Assembly: GCA_046598395.1 (NCBI GenBank)
Contig: JBKJIQ010000009.1
Coordinates: 269,998 to 333,997, forward strand
Direction: 5' to 3'
Length of the DNA stretch: 64,000 nt
Origin: JAENVU01 sp046598395
GTDB lineage: Bacteria; Actinomycetota; Acidimicrobiia; IMCC26256; JAENVU01
Shown here: positions 59,010 to 64,000 of the stretch, in pieces
Layout: every line of letters starts with the position of its first letter
How positions within the stretch are numbered: the stretch's first letter is position 1
Notes under the pieces: model-generated
The model's input: the letters and a program-made list of their open reading frames with translations, nothing else
What the model was told of the DNA's origin: nothing
The model's database searches: none
Position numbers and translations under genes: made by a program

Positions 59010-60368
59010 ATGGCTCGGACTGGCACCGTGACGGTGCTCTTCAGCGACATGGTGGGGTCGACCGAGGGCCTAACACGGCTTGGTGAGCGCGCGTGGGACG
59101 ACGTACGGCGTCAACATTTCTCGGTGCTTCGCGAAGCGTTGGCGGAGCACGAGGGGGTCGAGGTCAAGAACACGGGCGATGGCCTCATGGCCGTGTTCGG
59201 AAGTGCCATCAACGCAGTGGACTGCGCAATCGCGATGCAGCGACAGTCCCGCCAGGTTGTCGTGGGCGGCTCGCCCGTTTGCATTCGGATCGGGATCTCG
59301 GCCGGTGAGGCGACCCGGGACCAGGGCGACTGGTTCGGCACCCCAGTCGTGGAGGCAGCGCGGCTGTGCGCGCTCGCCGGGACGAACGAGTCCTGGGCCA
59401 GCGCACTCGTGCACTTGCTGGCGGGATCGCAGACCACAGCCAGGTTCATCAGTGTCGGGTCGCAGTCGTTGAAGGGCTTCGATGAATCGATCGAGGTCTT
59501 CAACCTCGAGGCAGCTGCTGGGTCTCGCAGTTCGAAGTTTGCCGAGGTCGCCAAGCACAACCAGCACGGCGATCATCTCGTGGCCCTGTTGGACCACTTC
59601 GGGAGTCTCCCGTCGATCCAGACGATGCGAACCGGGATGATCACCGAGCTCGCGCCGCTCCCCGGCGACACGATCTGTGACATCGGATTCGGTACCGGCT
59701 CCGAGTTGATTCGAATCGCTGCCATCGTCGGCTCGGACGGCACGGCGATCGGAGTCGATCCGAGCGCCACCATGATCGAAGAGACGCGCCAACGCGCGCA
59801 CCGCGAAGGCGTCGCCGTAGAACTCATCACCCGCGACGGACGCGAGACCGGGCTTCCTCCGGGTCATTGTGATGCCGTTCGGATGGAGCGCGTGGTGCAG
59901 CACGTCGGCGACGCTCCAGCACTCCTCGCGGAGGCGAGACGCATCACCCGTCTCGGCGGTCGCATCGTGATCGCCGACACCGACTGGGGCTCCTTGACGA
60001 TCTATCCCGGCGACCGGGACTTGATCCGACGATTCAAAGCAGCGCTCGAAACCAACCCGGCAACAGAACCGTGGGCCGGTCGCATCCTTCACGAAGCGAT
60101 GCTCGACGCCGGTCTCACCGACGTCACCACCAGGATGTACCCGATCAACGCGGGACCCGCCGATGGCCGGCCGCCGTTCGCTCCACTGTTCGATGGGATG
60201 GTCGCCGCACGTCTGGCGACCCGAGACGAAGTCGACCACCTCATGGCGACCCTCGACGCCGCGCTCCACCGAGGCGCACCGGTCGCCACATTCACCATGT
60301 TCGTCGCCTCCGGCCGCGTCCCGTACCCAGCAGGAGGGCCAGGACGTGGCATGACCGCAAGGGGTTGA
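59010..60368 (+). CDS. class III nucleotide cyclase fused to a SAM-dependent methyltransferase
   Basis: A 452-residue protein. Residues ~5-165 are a cyclase homology domain: metal Asp in VTVLFSDMVGST and KNTGDGLMAVF, and the late GDWFGTPVVEAARLC block. Residues ~195-440 are a type-11 methyltransferase: motif I ICDIGFGTGSELIRIA, acidic strand end GVDPSATM, ERVVQHVGDAPALLAEARRI and GGRIVIADTDWGS. The typical adenine-selecting Lys/Asp pair is not obvious in the cyclase half. The link (SRSSKFAEVAKHNQHGDHL) is short and polar. It may couple cyclic-nucleotide production to small-molecule methylation, or be a recent chimera. Monocistronic, leaderless. Confidence 0.85.
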   Translation: MARTGTVTVLFSDMVGSTEGLTRLGERAWDDVRRQHFSVLREALAEHEGVEVKNTGDGLMAVFGSAINAVDCAIAMQRQSRQVVVGGSPVCIRIGISAGEATRDQGDWFGTPVVEAARLCALAGTNESWASALVHLLAGSQTTARFISVGSQSLKGFDESIEVFNLEAAAGSRSSKFAEVAKHNQHGDHLVALLDHFGSLPSIQTMRTGMITELAPLPGDTICDIGFGTGSELIRIAAIVGSDGTAIGVDPSATMIEETRQRAHREGVAVELITRDGRETGLPPGHCDAVRMERVVQHVGDAPALLAEARRITRLGGRIVIADTDWGSLTIYPGDRDLIRRFKAALETNPATEPWAGRILHEAMLDAGLTDVTTRMYPINAGPADGRPPFAPLFDGMVAARLATRDEVDHLMATLDAALHRGAPVATFTMFVASGRVPYPAGGPGRGMTARG

Positions 60369-60427
60369 AAGGAACGGATCTCGCGCTCCTCGCACGCCGA
60401 CTCCAGCCCTCGCTACGACTTTCCGCC

Positions 60428-60700
60428 ATGACGGGACGCCACGACCGTTACCGTCGAGGGTGGCCTGACGCTTTCGTACACCGCGTCAGGCGCCAAGCGG
60501 GTCCCGTCCTTGTGCTGCTGCCGGGGCCAACTGATTCTTGGCGCTCCTACGAGCCGGTCCTTGAACGGCTCCCGCGCTCGATCCGTGCCATCGCCGCATC
60601 CCAGCGCAGGCACGCCGACTCCGACAAGCTGCCGACGGGTTATCGAGTGGAGGACTTCGCCGCCGATGTCGTGCCGTTCCTCGACGAGACATGCTCGACA
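60428..60700 (+). pseudogene. alpha/beta hydrolase, N-terminal third only
   Basis: Starts MTGRHDRYRRGWPDAFVHRV and has the early hydrolase segments VLVLLPGPTDSWRSYEPVL and DSDKLPTGYRVEDFAADVV, then ends after PFLDE in unrelated sequence. The nucleophile elbow, acid and His regions are missing. Another 5' gene fragment. Confidence 0.6.
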
Positions 60701-60795
60701 CGCTTGGTGACCAGGCGTCGATCTGAAATCCACGATCGGGTGATCGCGCCACAACGAAAGGTCAATCGACGCCCCATGCACAGGCAACCCGTGGC

Positions 60796-61285
60796 CTACA
60801 GCTCTTCGTTGCCGGCGCCCGATCTGATCGCGTCGGAACGCGGGCCGATCAGGAGGTACGTCGTCATCGGGCCCTTGCCCTTGACCTCGATGGTTACTGG
60901 GGCCTCGAACAGGAACTGGTCGTGTGCGAGGCGGGCAACTCGTTCGCCGACGTGCACACGTTCGGGGACACCGTGTGACTCCATCCGGCTCGCCGTATTC
61001 ACCGTGTCCCCCCAAAGGTCGTAACTGAACTTGCGTCGTCCGATGACGCCCGCGACGACTGGCCCGGTGTCGACACCAATGCGGAGCTGGATTGATGCTC
61101 CGTCAGGAGTCCTGATCGGGGCGACGGCCTCGACCATGCGCAGCGCCATCTCGAGCACCGACGCGAAGTGATCGGGGCGGGGCGTCGGAATTCCTCCGGC
61201 CACCATGTATGAATCGCCGATTGTCTTGATCTTCTCCAGCCCGGACTCGTCCGCGAGATCGTCGAACGCGCTGAACACCTCGTTG
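60796..61285 (-). pseudogene. class III adenylate cyclase domain, 5'-truncated
   Basis: The last ~160 residues of a membrane-type cyclase: VLNEVFSAFDDLADESGLEK, IKTIGDSYMVAGG (second metal Asp), FSYDLWGDTVNTASRME (Asp/Asn/Arg active-site helix), ending VTIEVKGKGPMTTYLLIG. The stretch with the first metal Asp and everything N-terminal is gone; at ~61286 it abuts recombinase-derived DNA of opposite polarity. No start codon is positioned for expression. Confidence 0.75.
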
Positions 61286-61286
61286 A

Positions 61287-61689
61287 GAACAGGACCACCG
61301 TCATCCACCACCTCGACGGCGCCGGCATCGTCCGACGGCGCGCGGTCCGCAAGATGACCGACGAGACCGTCACGCGGGCCGCGGCGCGTTACCGAGAAGG
61401 CGCCTCGTTGGCCATTGCCGCTGCTGAGTTCGGCGTGCACACCCGGACGCTCCGATATCAACTGCACCGAACGACGGTGATCCACCACCTCGACCGGGCC
61501 GGTGTCGCCCGTAAGCGGGTGGTCCGCAAGATGACCGACGAGACGGTCGCCATGGCAGCCGCCCGCTACGACCAAGGCGCGTCGCTCGCGGTCGTGGCAA
61601 ACGAGTTCGGGGTGCACCAACGGACCCTGGCGAGGGAGTTTCGCCAGGCGGGGGCGTCGATTCGAACCCGTCGGGGCTGGACCAAGTGA
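61287..61689 (+). pseudogene. C-terminal HTH repeats of a recombinase/resolvase-like gene
   Basis: Two tandem ~58-residue units: RTTVIHHLDGAGIVRRRAVR then KMTDETVTRAAARYREGASL..., repeated as RTTVIHHLDRAGVARKRVVR KMTDETVAMAAARYDQGASL..., ending LAREFRQAGASIRTRRGW. Such helix-turn-helix tails follow the catalytic domain of some actinobacterial serine recombinases. No catalytic domain is present and the 5' side joins the truncated cyclase. From ATG 61354 a 111-residue DNA-binding protein could still be made. Confidence 0.6.
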
Positions 61690-61998
61690 CTCGCTTAGCC
61701 TCCGATGTCCAAGGTCCCGGGTCAACTCCACCTCACGCGGGACCATGCGAACGACCACAAGCGAACAACTCCACGTCGAATGAAATACCCAAGACCGGCC
61801 CAAGCAACGAACGCGAACGCTGCCGATCTCATCGGGCCATCTGCAGCAACCCGGATGAGTCCATCGAGGGATCGACGCCCCCGATTGGCAGGAACGCCCG
61901 GGTTTTGAACCCAGCGAAGTAGCGGAAATTCTCCTGCTGGCCGGCTCCCCCCAATGGGCGTACATTGGTCGGCGCAGGGGTGACAACAGGGGGTTGGT
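61690..61998. other. 309-bp gap before the FAD oxidoreductase
   Basis: No coding frame with family features. It contains an inverted repeat CCAATG (61951-61956) / CATTGG (61963-61968) overlapping a TACATT -10-like box, probably the regulated promoter of the gene at 61999. Confidence 0.45.
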
Positions 61999-63330
61999 AT
62001 GGACCTGATCCGGCAGAACGACGCTCGATACGACGAGATGCGCACCGTCTTCAACTCGATGGTGGACAAGCGCCCGGCAGTGATCGCACAGTGCGCAACA
62101 TCTGACGATGTGATCGATGCGCTCACTCTGGCCCGCGCCGAGGGATACGAGGTCGCGGTGCGGGCCGGCGGCCACTCCGTCGCGGGCATGTGTCTGAACG
62201 ACGGTGGTCTCGTCATCGACGTACGCCCCATGAAACACGCCGAAGTCGATCCGACGGCTCGCACAATCCGTGCCGGTGCCGGCCTCACGTGGGGAGAGTT
62301 CGACCACGCCACCCAAGTGCACGGCCTCGCGACCACCGGCGGTCGCGTCTCCACCACCGGCATCGCGGGCTTGACCCTGGGCGGCGGGTCCGGTTGGTTG
62401 GAGCGCACGTACGGTCTTGCCTGCGACAACCTGCGTTCCGTCGAACTCGTCACCGCCGAGGGCACGCTGCTCACTGCGAGCAAGACCGAACACCCCGATC
62501 TCTTCTGGGCGTTGCACGGTGGAGGTGGCAACTTCGGCGTCGTCACGAACTTCGAGTTCGCGCTCCACCCGGTCGGTCCGATCGTGCTCGCTGGTCTGAT
62601 GCTCTGGCCCGGCGACTCGGGCGGCGACGTGGGCCGCGTGTTCCGCGACCTCGCGCCCACGTTGCCCGACGAACTCGGTTCGGCGCTCGTGTTCCTGACC
62701 GGCCCGCCCGAGGACTTCGTCCCCGCGCACCTGCAAGGCACAACCGTCGTGGGACTGGCGCTGTGCTGGGCCGGCGATCCGATCGAGGGCGAGGAAGTCA
62801 TTCGCCCGTTCCGGGAACTCGGACCCGAGGTCGATCTCGTCGGTCCGATGCCCTACGCCGATTTCAACTGCATGATCGACGACCCGCCCGGGATGCGGAA
62901 CTACTGGACCGCCGAATACCACGAAGACTTCCCAGACGACGCGCTCGACGTCTTCGTCAAGTACGGGTCGGAACGGCGCTCACCGCTCGCCCAACAACTT
63001 CTCCTCCCCTGGGGCGGTGCCGTCGCCCGCGTCAGTGAGGACGCAACCCCCATGACGAAACGATCCGCGCCCTGGATCACCCACCCGTTCGCAGTGTGGG
63101 AAGACCCCGAAGACGACACCGCGAACATCGAATGGGCACGCGGATTCCGCCGCGACATCGCGAAGTACGCGACCGGCGGCGTCTACCTCAACTTCATCGG
63201 CAGCGAAGGCGAGGAACGCGTCCGTGCCGCTTTCGGCGCGGAGAAGTACGCAAGGCTCCAGACCATCAAGGCGGAGTACGACCCCGCCAACGTGTTCCAC
63301 GGCAACCAGAACATCACCCCGGCCACTTGA
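61999..63330 (+). CDS. FAD-binding oxidoreductase (PCMH/BBE family)
   Basis: A 443-residue berberine-bridge-like flavoprotein. FAD domain: VAVRAGGHSVAGMC (the His likely carries 8alpha-histidyl FAD), GLATTGGRVSTTGIAGLTLGGG, LFWALHGGGGNFGVVTNFEF. The C-terminal BBE segment is YDPANVFHGNQNI. The second covalent Cys of bicovalent members is not evident. It oxidises alcohols, sugars or similar compounds with O2. AGGGGG precedes ATG 61999. Confidence 0.9.
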   Translation: MDLIRQNDARYDEMRTVFNSMVDKRPAVIAQCATSDDVIDALTLARAEGYEVAVRAGGHSVAGMCLNDGGLVIDVRPMKHAEVDPTARTIRAGAGLTWGEFDHATQVHGLATTGGRVSTTGIAGLTLGGGSGWLERTYGLACDNLRSVELVTAEGTLLTASKTEHPDLFWALHGGGGNFGVVTNFEFALHPVGPIVLAGLMLWPGDSGGDVGRVFRDLAPTLPDELGSALVFLTGPPEDFVPAHLQGTTVVGLALCWAGDPIEGEEVIRPFRELGPEVDLVGPMPYADFNCMIDDPPGMRNYWTAEYHEDFPDDALDVFVKYGSERRSPLAQQLLLPWGGAVARVSEDATPMTKRSAPWITHPFAVWEDPEDDTANIEWARGFRRDIAKYATGGVYLNFIGSEGEERVRAAFGAEKYARLQTIKAEYDPANVFHGNQNITPAT

Positions 63331-63461
63331 CCAGCATCCCCGGTCGTCACACCTAGGGGACGGATTTGCTCGTGTGCGGCATCCGGCTCGCACGACCTCC
63401 ATGCCTGCCGAGCGAATCGCGATACCTTGTGGCGCCGGTACTGTGGCCATCGGAGGCATTG

Positions 63462-63815
63462 ATGGGAACGATCACGATCTTCGCACGCATGGGCGTCAAG
63501 TCCGAGAACGCTGAGCAGCTGAAGGCGCTCGCGACTGAGGGATGTGAGGTCGCGGCTCGTGAGCCGGGCACCCTGACCTACGACTGGCACTACTCGGAGG
63601 AGCTCGGAAGTCTCGTGCTGCTCGAGGCCTACGCCGACTCTTCCGCTCATCTCTCCCACATGGCGGCTGATGGCCACGGTGAGTTCATGGGCAAGCTTAT
63701 GGCGCTGATCGACGGGGTCGAGTTCTACGTCCTCGGGGAACCGACTGCGGAGCACGCTGAGGCCCTCGCTGGCGTGCCGGGAGCTCAGTTCTACTCGCCG
63801 GTCGCAAGCATGTAG
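63462..63815 (+). CDS. ABM-domain protein (putative quinol monooxygenase-like)
   Basis: A 117-residue barrel protein: MGTITIFARMGVKSENAEQL, ALATEGCEVAAREPGTLTYDWH (the YDWH-type segment is common in YgiN-like members), VLLEAYADSSAHLSHM. ATG 63462 with GGAGG 6 nt upstream. It follows the flavoprotein gene by 131 bp on the same strand. Confidence 0.87.
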   Translation: MGTITIFARMGVKSENAEQLKALATEGCEVAAREPGTLTYDWHYSEELGSLVLLEAYADSSAHLSHMAADGHGEFMGKLMALIDGVEFYVLGEPTAEHAEALAGVPGAQFYSPVASM

Positions 63816-63844
63816 CTGGCCGGTCGGCGCCTGCAGCCTCGGTG

Positions 63845-63874
63845 ACTTCGGGGCGGTACGCCTTGCCCCGAAGT
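63845..63874 (+). terminator. strong stem-loop ACTTCGGGGC/GCCCCGAAGT
   Basis: 10-bp perfect stem with a 10-nt loop, 30 bp after the ABM gene stop at 63815. There is no T-run, as is common for high-GC terminators. Confidence 0.55.
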
Positions 63875-64000
63875 GCCTTCGGTCCAATGGTTGCAGCCTC
63901 GCCAGCCGCTGAGTTGATCGGGCACATCCCACCACAAGCGGACCAGACCGACCATCCCAGATCGCCGGCTCGGGGACGTGTCTCGCGATTGCTGCCCGAG

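Noticed and set aside
60796..62922. 708-codon open frame on the minus strand
   Set aside because: Only ~490 bp at its 3' end is cyclase sequence; the remainder is antisense to the recombinase tail and the FAD oxidoreductase, with low-complexity composition.

Overview
The window is high-GC actinobacterial DNA, probably from a free-living or uncultured lineage; Acidimicrobiia-like is a guess, Actinomycetota is fairly safe. The evidence is F420-type oxidoreductases, an AfsR/SARP regulator, an MMPL transporter, a cAMP-binding protein acetyltransferase of the mycobacterial Pat type, an LPXTG surface protein, DUF4389 and PGPGW membrane proteins, and many genes whose TAnnnT -10 box sits 6-7 nt before the start codon (leaderless mRNAs). 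No rRNA, tRNA, CRISPR array or phage structural gene was seen.

Layout. 0-4.8 kb: the end of a RecQ helicase gene, a hydrolase, and a decayed PAS-GGDEF-EAL gene. 4.9-7.9 kb: a PhnY/PhnZ-type (or TmpA/TmpB) oxidative phosphonate-cleavage pair, a cupin, and a GrdB-family protein whose reading frame crosses an in-frame UGA (selenocysteine candidate with a SECIS-like hairpin). 8-15 kb: small basic proteins, an F420/VOC/Gfo-Idh operon, an LPXTG protein and several gene fragments. 15-20 kb: a universal stress protein and an Rv2004c-like APH-ATPase with a DosR-like box, an SDR and membrane proteins. 20-21.7 kb: a SHOCT protein and the cAMP-regulated acetyltransferase. 21.7-34.2 kb: an oxidative catabolic island: LLM oxidoreductase, two carotenoid-cleavage-type oxygenases sharing a promoter motif, and a six-gene operon of Rieske oxygenase, amidohydrolase, SDR, ThuA protein, P450 and a second amidohydrolase. 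34.3-38.1 kb: a GAF-GAF-PAS adenylate cyclase, and a candidate manganese (yybP-ykoY) riboswitch ahead of a zinc-ribbon/PGPGW operon. 38-48 kb: acyl-CoA ligase, MaoC, hydrolases, a surface acyltransferase and a TetR-MBL-VOC operon. 48-55.7 kb: DUF4389, MMPL, AfsR regulator and a TrxR-like flavoprotein fused to a foreign N-terminus. 55.7-58.3 kb: remains of toxin-antitoxin modules and a broken thioesterase. 58.4-64 kb: ABM proteins, a cyclase-methyltransferase fusion, a truncated cyclase abutting a truncated recombinase, and a BBE-like flavoprotein.

The outstanding global feature is gene decay by internal deletion. At least a dozen genes keep recognisable 5' and/or 3' ends but have lost their middles or ends, often with frame changes: GGDEF-EAL, YkgJ, a VOC protein, a Ddn-like nitroreductase, a K+ channel, the gene before the Rieske operon, a TPR protein, LtrA, HEPN/XRE, a thioesterase, an alpha/beta hydrolase and a cyclase. 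Either the region is a deletion-prone graveyard between functional operons, or the assembly has lost short segments; read mapping would decide.
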